A stretch of DNA of 64,000 nt from Elusimicrobiota bacterium (GTDB lineage Bacteria; Elusimicrobiota; Elusimicrobia; UBA1565; UBA9628), in contig JACQAZ010000019.1 of NCBI GenBank assembly GCA_016194705.1, forward strand, positions 1 through 64,000, read 5' to 3'. The position numbers and the translations under genes are program-made. Shown in pieces: positions 8,635 through 17,164 of the stretch (within the stretch, counting starts at the first letter, position 1; every line of letters starts with the position of its first letter). The notes under the pieces were generated by a model that saw only the letters and a program-made list of their open reading frames with translations, did no database searches and had not been told where the DNA came from.

Positions 8635-9636
8635 TCAGTGCGGGCGGCGCTTCTGGACCTCCTGTTCCATCTCCTTTTCGAGGTCCTCCATCTCGGCCAT
8701 GTCCGCCATCAACTGATCGATCTTGTACGGCTTGGCGGGCGTGACGATCTCCGCCTTTGCGGGCTTCGCGGCTTTGGCCTCCGGCTTTGGCGCGTTCTCT
8801 TCCTTCACTTGCGCCTTCTCGACGGGCTTGGCTTGAGGTTTTTCCTCGGCGGGCTTCTCCTCTGCCGGCTTGCCCGCCTCCGGCGAGGGGCGGTCTTCCT
8901 CGGCGGGAGCCTTCGCGAGCGTGACCGCCGAGCCGGCCAGCCAGCTCTTGACGACGCTGGACTTTAGGGAGAAATTGACGCTCGTGATCGTCAGTCCATC
9001 GGCGGCCTTGCGCGCCATCGAGGTGTTGACGCCGATGAGGTTTCCCTGCCGGTCGATCAGCGGCCCGCCGGAGTTGCCCCGGTTGATGGAGGCGTCGGTC
9101 TGGAAAACGTTCTTGCCTTTGACCCCGCCGAGATCGGCGACGACGGTGCTGACGACGCCTGTCGTCAGGGTCCAAAGGCCGCCTTGCTCGGGATGGCCGA
9201 TGGCCACCACGGGGTCCCCCGCCGAGACCGAGTCCGCGTCGCCGATCGCGAGCACCGCGGCGCCGGCGGGCTTCTCGTCGAGTTCGAGCAGCGCCAAGTC
9301 CAGGGCGCGGTCGGCCTTGATGACGCGCGCGGAGCGGCCGTTGATCAGGTCGGTCTTGGGGTCTCCGCTCAGCTTGGCGGGCTTGAAGTAGACGTGGATG
9401 TTCTCATAGGGCTTCCCGGTCGAAGCCTTCAGGGCCACGTGCGCGTTGGTCAGGACATGCCCGTTCTCGTCGATCAGCGAGCCCGAGCCCAGCTCTCCGG
9501 TCCCGTCGGGCCCTGTGCACATCAGCAGGACCACCGCGGGGCCGTCCTTCTGATAAATCTGGCGGGGGCTGAGCTCCGCCTGCGCGGCGGCGAAGGCGGG
9601 CGCGAGCAAGGCGGCCAGCAGCGTGGACCTGATCAT
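8635..9636 (-). CDS. Trypsin-like serine protease (S1C, DegP/HtrA-like) with long charged tail
   Basis: VLTNAHVAL (His), DLALLELDE (Asp), TDASINRGNSGGPL (Ser); Lys/Glu/Pro/Ala-rich C-terminus, no evident PDZ. Confidence 0.9.
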   Translation of the reverse strand: MIRSTLLAALLAPAFAAAQAELSPRQIYQKDGPAVVLLMCTGPDGTGELGSGSLIDENGHVLTNAHVALKASTGKPYENIHVYFKPAKLSGDPKTDLINGRSARVIKADRALDLALLELDEKPAGAAVLAIGDADSVSAGDPVVAIGHPEQGGLWTLTTGVVSTVVADLGGVKGKNVFQTDASINRGNSGGPLIDRQGNLIGVNTSMARKAADGLTITSVNFSLKSSVVKSWLAGSAVTLAKAPAEEDRPSPEAGKPAEEKPAEEKPQAKPVEKAQVKEENAPKPEAKAAKPAKAEIVTPAKPYKIDQLMADMAEMEDLEKEMEQEVQKRRPH

Positions 9637-9735
9637 AAAGGATAGACCTCCTCAACGGGAACGGCGCACGTTAGTATAGCCTCGGCGCCGGACCCTCGTC
9701 AAGCGCGTCGGGAAGAGACTTCGGTCACACGCCGC

Positions 9736-11013
9736 TCAAGGACTGATGCGCCTGGCGTCGATGAGGCCCACGCCTTCGGCCGCCGGCGGCAGGCAGGCCT
9801 GCCGCGTGCACAGGCGCCGCGCGGCCGCGGCCATGGTCTGCGCGACCTCCGCGGGTCCCCGCGCGCCCCTGGCCGCGGCGATCGCGGCCAGCCCGCCGAC
9901 GTGCGGCGAGGCCATCGAGGTCCCCGAGTGCATCGCGTATTTCCCCCCGGGGGCGGTCGAGATCACATCGACGCCGGGAGCGATGAAAGAGACGTAGTCG
10001 CCCTGGCTCGAGAACTTGGCGAGTCCGTTGTTCTTGTCGCTCGCTCCCACCGCGATGACCCCCGGATAGGCGCCCGGGTAGGACGGGTCGTTGTCGGGTC
10101 CCTCGTTGCCCGAGGCCGCGACGATCGTCACGCCCTTGTTGAGCGCGCGGGCCACGGCGCGCTCCAACGACGGGCTGGTCTGCGGCGAGCCGAGAGACAT
10201 GTTGATGACGTCGACGCCGCGGTTGGCGGCCCAGTTAATGCCTCGCACGATGTTGGAGACCGAGCCGCCGCCCTTTTCATCGAGGACCTTGACGGGGATC
10301 ACGTGCGCCAGGGGTGCTACGCCGACCACTCCCTTGCCGTCCCATCGGGCCGCGATGGTGCCTGCGACGTGCGTGCCGTGACCCTGGTCGTCCATCGGCT
10401 CCGCCTCGGGATCGACGAAGTTGACGCCTTCGTCGAGCCGGCAATCGAGGTCCGGGTGTCCGCAGTCGACGCCCGTGTCGACGACCGCGACGGTCGCTCC
10501 GGCGCCCATCGTTGCGGGCGCGCTCTCGTCCCATTCCTGGGGAGCCTTGACGCGCTCGATGCCCCAAGGCACCTCGCCCGAGATCAGGTCGGACGGCGGC
10601 GCCTGGACCGCGGCCATCTTCGGCAGTCCGCCCATGACGGCGGGGAGGCCCGGCAGCGGCGTCGACGCGAAGGTCTGCGGCCCGTCGATCTTGAGCCAGT
10701 TGACGTAGAAGTCGTCCTCGACATCCTGCACGTGCTTGTAGCCTCGCAGCTTCGCCTTGTCGGTGGCGAGTTGGTCGTCGGGGACCTCGATGATGATCAA
10801 ATCGATGTTGGCCAGGTCCTCGACTGAATCCAGGCCGAGAAGCTGGGCGAGTTCGGCCTTCTCGGCTTCCGACAGGCGCGAATCCACGCTGATGATGAGG
10901 CGTTTTACGCCCCTCCCTCCTCCTCGGCGGCTGCGGGCGAAGGACGGAGCCGCGGCGGCGAGTCCTACGACAAAGGCCAGCAGGAACGACCAGGCTCGGC
11001 GATGACGGGTCAT
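9736..11013 (-). CDS. S8 subtilisin-like serine peptidase
   Basis: VAVVDTGVDCGHPDL, GHGTHVAGTIAA, SGTSMASPHVGG; signal peptide and inhibitor-I9-like propeptide. Confidence 0.95.
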   Translation of the reverse strand: MTRHRRAWSFLLAFVVGLAAAAPSFARSRRGGGRGVKRLIISVDSRLSEAEKAELAQLLGLDSVEDLANIDLIIIEVPDDQLATDKAKLRGYKHVQDVEDDFYVNWLKIDGPQTFASTPLPGLPAVMGGLPKMAAVQAPPSDLISGEVPWGIERVKAPQEWDESAPATMGAGATVAVVDTGVDCGHPDLDCRLDEGVNFVDPEAEPMDDQGHGTHVAGTIAARWDGKGVVGVAPLAHVIPVKVLDEKGGGSVSNIVRGINWAANRGVDVINMSLGSPQTSPSLERAVARALNKGVTIVAASGNEGPDNDPSYPGAYPGVIAVGASDKNNGLAKFSSQGDYVSFIAPGVDVISTAPGGKYAMHSGTSMASPHVGGLAAIAAARGARGPAEVAQTMAAAARRLCTRQACLPPAAEGVGLIDARRISP

Positions 11014-11236
11014 TTAATCTCCCTTAACTAATCCGCCTCCCCGAAAAAAAAGAGGAGGTCGGCGTCTCTCCCCTGGTGACGCCGGGTTGGGCCCGGCGGT
11101 GGATGCTCCCCGGCCTGATCCCGGGGATTACAAGGTCATCAGCAGTGTAAGCCGGATGGCCTAGTTTGGGGAGGGTCGTTAGTCCCAGGACAATCCTGGG
11201 ACCTTTGGTCCGGGGTCGGCCCCGAAGGGCCCAAGC

Positions 11237-11926
11237 CTAGTTCGCCGGGCTCGGGGGCGGCGGCGCGCTCCCCCCGCCGGAGCTTTCCATGCGGGCGGGT
11301 TCGCTGGGAGCCTCGGCGGGCGGCTCGTGAGCGGACCTCTTTTTCTTGATCGAGGTTTTCTTCTTGTAGACCGCGTGTCGGACAGGAGCGGGCTTGGCCT
11401 TCTTGGTCTGCGCGGTCTCGCCCTTGGGCGCGGGCGCGACGGCGGCGGCGGCCGGAGCCGCGGGGATCGCGGTGGCCTCGAGCTCGAGGCTCTCGCTCTT
11501 CCAGGGTTTCTCGATCCATTCGCGGAACCAGTCCTTCTGGTCGGAGAGCTGCTTCTTGTCGAAATCCTCCCGTGCCGTTTCCTGCTTGTCGCTGAAGCGC
11601 TCGAGCTCTTTGTCGCGCTCCTCGGACCTGACGGACTTCAAGAACAAGAAGAAGGCTTTGCGCTCCTCGGCGATGTAGCGCTCGAAGTCGAGGCGTTCCT
11701 TCTCCATCTTGAGCTGGAAGCCTGCGATCCGGTCGAGCTGCTGCTTGACCTTGCCGGCGCGGGTCGAGAGTTTGACGTCGAGCGCGCCGCGCCGCTGGTC
11801 GAGATCCTGGTCGCTTAGTCCCGGGCCGGGTCCGCCCTTGGAGTCCTTAGACGAGCTACCTTCGGCCGTGGCGCATGAGGCCAGGCAAAGGATGAGGGCC
11901 GGAAGCAGCGCGTGGCGAGAAAGCAT
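11237..11926 (-). CDS. Lipoprotein, hypothetical, helical/charged
   Basis: Start revised to MLSRHALLPALILCLASCATAEGS (lipobox LASC); SD AGGAG upstream. Confidence 0.72.
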   Translation of the reverse strand: MLSRHALLPALILCLASCATAEGSSSKDSKGGPGPGLSDQDLDQRRGALDVKLSTRAGKVKQQLDRIAGFQLKMEKERLDFERYIAEERKAFFLFLKSVRSEERDKELERFSDKQETAREDFDKKQLSDQKDWFREWIEKPWKSESLELEATAIPAAPAAAAVAPAPKGETAQTKKAKPAPVRHAVYKKKTSIKKKRSAHEPPAEAPSEPARMESSGGGSAPPPPSPAN

Positions 11927-12016
11927 CGTTGTCGTCTCCTTGGATCGGGCCTTCCAGGCCCGGCCGCAACAAGTATATTGGTCCGTCCCGGACCTGTCAA
12001 GACCGGGGCCGTGAAA

Positions 12017-12091
12017 TGGTGTCCCCGACAGGAATCGAACCTGTATCGCATGCTTAGAAGGCACGTGCTCTATCCATTGAGCTACGGGGAC
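12017..12091 (-). tRNA. tRNA-Arg (anticodon TCT), CCA encoded
   Basis: Reverse strand GTCCCCGTAGCTCAATGGATAGAGCACGTGCCTTCTAAGCATGCGATACAGGTTCGATTCCTGTCGGGGACACCA folds into full cloverleaf. Confidence 0.95.
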
Positions 12092-12101
12092 GCGTGCGTC
12101 T

Positions 12102-12800
12102 CTACGTCTTCTTCGGCGGAGCCTTGCGGATCGTCCGTGAAAAATTGAGGTTCTTCTGCGCCAGGGCGTCGTGGAACCAGCGCATGAGGCGGCGCTGGTA
12201 GCCCTCCAGCGACTCGGTGTACGAGCCGCTCGCGTCGACCTCGCGCGGGAAGGGCAGGCCCTGCAGCCAGCTCGTGGCTTTGCCGTTCTTGTACATGACG
12301 AAAGCCGGCAGCGGCTCGAGCGAGACCTTCGGGGACAGCAAGCCGCTGGCTCCGACCGCCGCGCCGTCGAACCGGTAGAACGCGTAGCGCCCTTTGAATT
12401 CGGGAGCCAGCGCGTCGAGCACCGGGAGGATCGCGTCGCAGTCCGGGCAATCGGGCCTCACCACGGTCAGTAAGACCGTCGTGCCCGCGCGCAGCACCGT
12501 CGGCTTGAAGTCCTGCGGAGTCAAGGGCTTCACCGGGGAGGCGGCCAGCTGTTCGCCGACTTCGCCGGCCTGCCCCATCGCGCCCTTCTTGGCGCTGTCG
12601 TAGCGGCTGAGAGTGGCTTGACCGCCTCCGCTCGACGAGGAGGACCCGCCGCCTGCCGCGCCCTCCTGAGGTTTGGCGGCCGACTGGGTCGCCGTGTCCT
12701 CGCCGCAGCCTCCCGCGCAGCCGGGAAAAATCGGCAGAAGCACGAAGAAAAAAAGCGCCGCCAAGAAAGTCGAAAGAGTCGTGACAGGCCGTTTTTTCAT
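12102..12800 (-). CDS. Thioredoxin-fold lipoprotein-like protein
   Basis: MKKRPVTTLSTFLAALFFFVLLPIFPGCAGG; LLTVVRPDCPDCDAILPVLDALAPEFKGRYAFYRFD (CPDC redox-like motif). Confidence 0.75.
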   Translation of the reverse strand: MKKRPVTTLSTFLAALFFFVLLPIFPGCAGGCGEDTATQSAAKPQEGAAGGGSSSSSGGGQATLSRYDSAKKGAMGQAGEVGEQLAASPVKPLTPQDFKPTVLRAGTTVLLTVVRPDCPDCDAILPVLDALAPEFKGRYAFYRFDGAAVGASGLLSPKVSLEPLPAFVMYKNGKATSWLQGLPFPREVDASGSYTESLEGYQRRLMRWFHDALAQKNLNFSRTIRKAPPKKT

Positions 12801-12804
12801 TTCA

Positions 12805-14100
12805 TCACTCCTGGCTCAGGGCGATGCCCCGGGTTTCCGGAAAGGTCCAGACCCACCCCGCCGTGAGGAGCGCGAAGGCGACAGCGAGCAGCAGCCCGCG
12901 CGAGACTCCCGCGGAAGCGGCCAGCGAGGCCATTGCGAGCTGGGTCACGAATTGGAAGCCGCGCGCCATGTTGTAGACCGTTCCCATCGCGGTGTTCCGA
13001 ATCGAGGTCGGAAAGAGTTCTGCGAGCAGCGCTCCGAACCCGGCGGTGCAGCCGGAGCCCAGTCCGACGGCTCCCATCGCCGGCCAAAACAGCGTCGGGT
13101 TCTGGAGCATCTCGGCTCCATACAAAGACAGCGCGGTCAACCCCGCGGCGGTGAGCAGAGAATAAAGCGTGAAAGCGGGACGCCGGCCCAGCCGGTCGGC
13201 GAGCCAGCCGAAGGCGAGCATTCCTGCGAATTGTCCGCCTTGGGCGACCAAAATGAACTTGAGCCGTATCCCGGCGAAGGAGGAGGAATGCGCCTGCGCG
13301 TCGAGCTCGGCGAAATATTCGGGGAGCCAAACGTAGGTCAGCCAGTACGTACCGAGCTTCGAGCAGCCGAGGATCCAGGCTTGCAGCGCGCGCCGCCAAT
13401 GGTCGCGCAGCAAGGTCCGATACTGCCCGAAAAGGGAGACGGGACCGCCGCCCGCCTGACGGACCAGCCACAGGGGCGACTCTGCCACGTTGCGGCGGAT
13501 GAAGACGACGAGCACGGCCGGAAAAGCGGAGAGGAAGAAGACCCAGCGCCAGCCGATGCGGGGCTCGAGGACCAGGCCCGCCAGCACGGCCAATGCGACT
13601 CCCAGGGGCTCGCCGGCCTGCAGCAGAGCCGCGGCCCGGCCCCGCTGCTCCTTTGGGAAGATCTCCGCCATCAGCGCGTGGCCGGTCGCCCATTCCCCCC
13701 CGACGCCGAAGCCGGTCAGCGCGCGGAACAACGCCAATGAGAGCAAGCCCGTGCTGAGCCCGCACAATCCCGTGCCGAGGCAGTAGATCAGGATCGTCCA
13801 CGCCATCACGCGGCGGCGGCCGAAGCGGTCGGCCAGGCCTCCGAAGACGACGCCGCCGACGCCGGAGGCCGCCAGGGCCAGCCCGACGAGCAGGCCCTTG
13901 TTGTGTTCGAAGCTCGCCCCCCAGCCGAGGTCGCGGCTGATGGCCTTGGCCAAGTAGGCGAAGAGTATCAGGTCGTAGAAGTCGAAGAGCCAGCCGAGCA
14001 GGCAGATCGAATAGGCGCGCCAGCGGGAGGCCGCGTCGAGCGGCGCGGGCGCGGTCGGGAGGGCGGCCGGGGCCGTGGCGTGGGGCATAAGGCCCACCAT
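12805..14100 (-). CDS. MFS transporter (sugar/aromatic acid-type)
   Basis: 431 aa, 12 TM pattern, GGLADRFGRRRVM, GFGVGGEWATGHALMAEIFPKEQRGRA. Confidence 0.9.
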   Translation of the reverse strand: MVGLMPHATAPAALPTAPAPLDAASRWRAYSICLLGWLFDFYDLILFAYLAKAISRDLGWGASFEHNKGLLVGLALAASGVGGVVFGGLADRFGRRRVMAWTILIYCLGTGLCGLSTGLLSLALFRALTGFGVGGEWATGHALMAEIFPKEQRGRAAALLQAGEPLGVALAVLAGLVLEPRIGWRWVFFLSAFPAVLVVFIRRNVAESPLWLVRQAGGGPVSLFGQYRTLLRDHWRRALQAWILGCSKLGTYWLTYVWLPEYFAELDAQAHSSSFAGIRLKFILVAQGGQFAGMLAFGWLADRLGRRPAFTLYSLLTAAGLTALSLYGAEMLQNPTLFWPAMGAVGLGSGCTAGFGALLAELFPTSIRNTAMGTVYNMARGFQFVTQLAMASLAASAGVSRGLLLAVAFALLTAGWVWTFPETRGIALSQE

Positions 14101-14120
14101 TATATATTAAGGATGCCGGG

Positions 14121-15617
14121 TCAGGGCACGGTGAAGCTCGTGCCGTCGGCCTTGTGGACGGTTTCGCGGATGCCGTCGGGCGTGACCTCGACCGTCAGGT
14201 AGTGGTGGAAGTTGTTGCGCACGCCGCCTGGGAACAAAGGCGAGCCGCCGCCGCCGGTGATGACGTAGCGCACTCCTCGAAATTCCTTGAAGCGGAGTCC
14301 GTGGATATGACCGACGTACACCCGCTCCACCTTGCGGCGCGAGACGAGGTCGGCGAACTCGGCGGAGCCTTCCTTGAAGCCTCCCCAAGATTTGTCCCCG
14401 CCCCCCTTGCCCCAGGGTTTGATGACGGCCGGCGCCATGTGGGTGAACACGATTTTCCGCTTCGCCGTGTCGAGGGCCGCGTCGAGCCAGCGCAGCTGGT
14501 CTGCGGTGAGCCTTCCGGCGCTGGAGTCCACGGTGACGAACCGCGTTCCTCCGTGATCGAAGAAATAGTCGGTCTTGCCGAACAGCGAGCGGTAGAGTTG
14601 GTTGTCGCTGACCCCGTGCGGCTTGCGGCGATCGTGATTGCCGATGACGGTGAGATAGGGTTTCTCGGGGCCCACGCCTGCCAGGGTCTTGAAGAACTCG
14701 AGAAAATTGCGCATGGTGCCGCGGCTGACCATGTCGCCGAGCTGGACCGTGAAGTCGGCGCCGCGGCGGGCCGAGTCCTTGAGCAGGCGCGTGAAGACCC
14801 CTGGAACGTTGAAGAGCAGGCGCCAGAGAGCGAAGCGTCCCGGCTCGGCGTCGCCGATCACGGTGAAGCGGAAGCTCTCGCTCTCGGCGCGCGGCGTTTG
14901 GGCCAGCTTCTCGAGCTGCGCGTCGGTGCGCAATGGAGACGAGAGGCTGCGCACGTGGCGGCGCAGCCGGGTGCCGGGAGATTCGAAGGCGGGATTTGAT
15001 CCGGGAAGGGCCTCGTAGCCCAAGAGGTGCGATTGCAGCAGGGGCAGCGCTCCCCCGGCTGCGTTGAGCTCGTCGAAGACGGCTTGGCCCCCGATCCGGC
15101 GGTCGACCTTGAGGTTCTTGTGCACCATGATCGTCCCGTCGGGCGCTCCGGGATGGCCGACGAGGCCCGCCGATTCGCCGTCGCGCACGACCATCCAGCG
15201 CCCCGCGGAGAGCAGGCTCTCGAAGAGGGCCGGGGAGAAATGAAACCGCACGACGCGGCCGTACTCACCGCGGCCGGCCTTGTGTTCCTCGGCGCTGTAC
15301 TGATCGCTGACCGACCCCTGCCAAAACAAGGAGAAGCCTTTGTTGCCCAGGTCCCCCGCAAGTAGGGCGGCGCCGGCGTCGAGCGCTCCGAGCTCCGCCT
15401 CCGACATGACGCGATAGACGGCGACCGAGGGCTGGCCGGCGAAAGATGACGTTTCCAACGGCAGGCGGACCGGCGTGTCGAGGGCCGGGATGGCCGGCGT
15501 CAGCCGATGGAGGGAGAAGCCCGCGTCGGAAGCCAGGGAGGGAATCCTGGGAACGGCGCGCTCGGCGGCGCGCATCGGCCAAGCAAGGGCCAAGAGCAGC
15601 AAGAATGCCTTGCGCAT
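14121..15617 (-). CDS. Secreted metallophosphoesterase with about 200-aa N-terminal extension
   Basis: Signal peptide; FTVIGDAEPGRF, QLGDMVSRG, VIGNHDRRKPHG, FTHMAP, GHIHG; C-terminal half collinear with 3864-4766. Confidence 0.88.
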   Translation of the reverse strand: MRKAFLLLLALAWPMRAAERAVPRIPSLASDAGFSLHRLTPAIPALDTPVRLPLETSSFAGQPSVAVYRVMSEAELGALDAGAALLAGDLGNKGFSLFWQGSVSDQYSAEEHKAGRGEYGRVVRFHFSPALFESLLSAGRWMVVRDGESAGLVGHPGAPDGTIMVHKNLKVDRRIGGQAVFDELNAAGGALPLLQSHLLGYEALPGSNPAFESPGTRLRRHVRSLSSPLRTDAQLEKLAQTPRAESESFRFTVIGDAEPGRFALWRLLFNVPGVFTRLLKDSARRGADFTVQLGDMVSRGTMRNFLEFFKTLAGVGPEKPYLTVIGNHDRRKPHGVSDNQLYRSLFGKTDYFFDHGGTRFVTVDSSAGRLTADQLRWLDAALDTAKRKIVFTHMAPAVIKPWGKGGGDKSWGGFKEGSAEFADLVSRRKVERVYVGHIHGLRFKEFRGVRYVITGGGGSPLFPGGVRNNFHHYLTVEVTPDGIRETVHKADGTSFTVP

Positions 15618-15687
15618 CCGTTGATTATAGCGAGTGACGCACGCGCGGGCCCGGCCTTCGAGGTCCCAGAATCGCGGAGTATTGGGC

Positions 15688-16107
15688 CTAGCCCGGCTTG
15701 GGCCTACCGGCCCCGGCGGCGATCGGCGGATGGTGGATGAACTGGATCGAGTTGCCCTCGGGATCGCTGGCGTAGAAGGAGCGCGCGCCGTCGCGATGCG
15801 TCTTTGGCTCGTTGGCGAGCTTGACGCCGCGGGCCTTGAGGTGCGCGGCCCAGGCGTCGACGTCCTCGGCGCGCTTGAGCATGATGCCGAAATGGTCGAG
15901 CGAGCCGCCTTTCGGCTGGATCTTCTCGCGGTGCAGGGCGAGATTGTCGCCGTCGCGGGTCAGGTAGACGTTGTCGCCGTCGGGCCGCCATTCGACGCGG
16001 TAGCCCAGCACTTTGGCGTAGAACGCCTCGGCCGCCTCGAGGTCGCAGACTTTCAGAGCGATGTGCCGTATGCCCAAAGTCGCGGGAGGCTCGCTTGTGT
16101 CGACCAT
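15688..16107 (-). CDS. VOC-family (glyoxalase/dioxygenase-fold) protein
   Basis: 139 aa; IRHIALKVCDLEAAEAFYAKVLGYRVEWRP...FYASDPEGNSIQFIHH. Confidence 0.9.
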   Translation of the reverse strand: MVDTSEPPATLGIRHIALKVCDLEAAEAFYAKVLGYRVEWRPDGDNVYLTRDGDNLALHREKIQPKGGSLDHFGIMLKRAEDVDAWAAHLKARGVKLANEPKTHRDGARSFYASDPEGNSIQFIHHPPIAAGAGRPKPG

Positions 16108-16134
16108 GCGCTAAATTGTATCACATGGGCGCCC

Positions 16135-17055
16135 ATGGCCTCCCGCTACGAGAAGAACATCGCGCTCCAGCCGGGCCTCATCCGCGCCATACTCGCCAGC
16201 CCGCGCCCGGCTTGGATGGACGAGCTCAAACCCCGCCCGGTCTATTTCGTCGGCGTGGGCACCAGCTTCCACCTCGCTCAGATCGCGAAGATGCTCTGGC
16301 GGCGCCACGTTTCGTTGAAGGCGCATGCCGCGCACAGCTTCGATTTCGCGCGCATCCCTCAGCCGGCGGGCAAGGGCGACGTCGTCGTGCTCCTCTCGCA
16401 TCGCGGGACCAAGTCGTACACCGTCGAGTCGGCCAATGCGGCCCACAAGGCCGGAGCGACGACGGTCGGGATCACGAGCGTCGGGAGCCCTTGGAAGGAC
16501 TCGCTCGATCACAAGATCGAGGCCTGCGAGGCCGAGGACACCGGGGCCTTTACGAAGTCGATGACCTCGACCTTGGCTTGGATCGCGCGCTGGATCGACG
16601 CGCCGAATCTGACGAAGGAGCTGCTGTCCGCGTGCGGGAACCTCGAGGCCGGCCCCTCCTTCCCGATGCTTGGTCCCGACGCCGACGTGGTCCTGCTCGG
16701 CGACCTCGAGCGCGAGTGGATCGCCCGCGAGATCTCGCTCAAGCTCCAGGAGGCCGCCTACCTGCGCGCGCGGCCCTTCGGCCTCGAGGAGTTCCTGCAC
16801 GGCCCGCGCATCTCGGTCGACGCGAAGAGCTCCGTTCTGGCTTTCGTCTCCGAGGAGCCGCGCTGGCAGACCGTGCGCGAGTATCTCAAGGCCGTCGAGG
16901 TCCCGCTGCTGGAGATCAAGGGCGGTTGGCTCGAGCAGCTCTTTTGGGGCCAGCGCTTCACGGCCGAGGCCTGCCGCCAGTTGGGCCTGGACCCCGACAC
17001 CTTGCGCACTCAGGACCCTCGGTACAAGAAGGCGCGCGAGGCGCTCTCGCTCTAA
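16135..17055 (+). CDS. SIS-domain sugar isomerase-like protein (GlmS C-terminal type)
   Basis: MASRYEKNIALQPGLIRAIL...PVYFVGVGTSFHLAQIAKMLW...VLLSHRGTKSYTV...ALGLEEFLHGPR-like; start revised from ORF 15634. Confidence 0.87.
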   Translation: MASRYEKNIALQPGLIRAILASPRPAWMDELKPRPVYFVGVGTSFHLAQIAKMLWRRHVSLKAHAAHSFDFARIPQPAGKGDVVVLLSHRGTKSYTVESANAAHKAGATTVGITSVGSPWKDSLDHKIEACEAEDTGAFTKSMTSTLAWIARWIDAPNLTKELLSACGNLEAGPSFPMLGPDADVVLLGDLEREWIAREISLKLQEAAYLRARPFGLEEFLHGPRISVDAKSSVLAFVSEEPRWQTVREYLKAVEVPLLEIKGGWLEQLFWGQRFTAEACRQLGLDPDTLRTQDPRYKKAREALSL

Positions 17056-17164
17056 ATAGGTCCTCTCTGCTACTAAAGTCCCGGGAACTCGTGGGCCTTA
17101 TGAGACCCTTGAGTCGGGCCTTTGGGTCCTAGGACGTTCCCGCTTTCCATATTAAAATACAGGC

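Noticed and set aside
11040-11150. Known riboswitch (for example c-di-GMP GEMM) upstream of the subtilase
   Set aside because: Hairpins are present but the conserved GEMM or other class consensus nucleotides are not.
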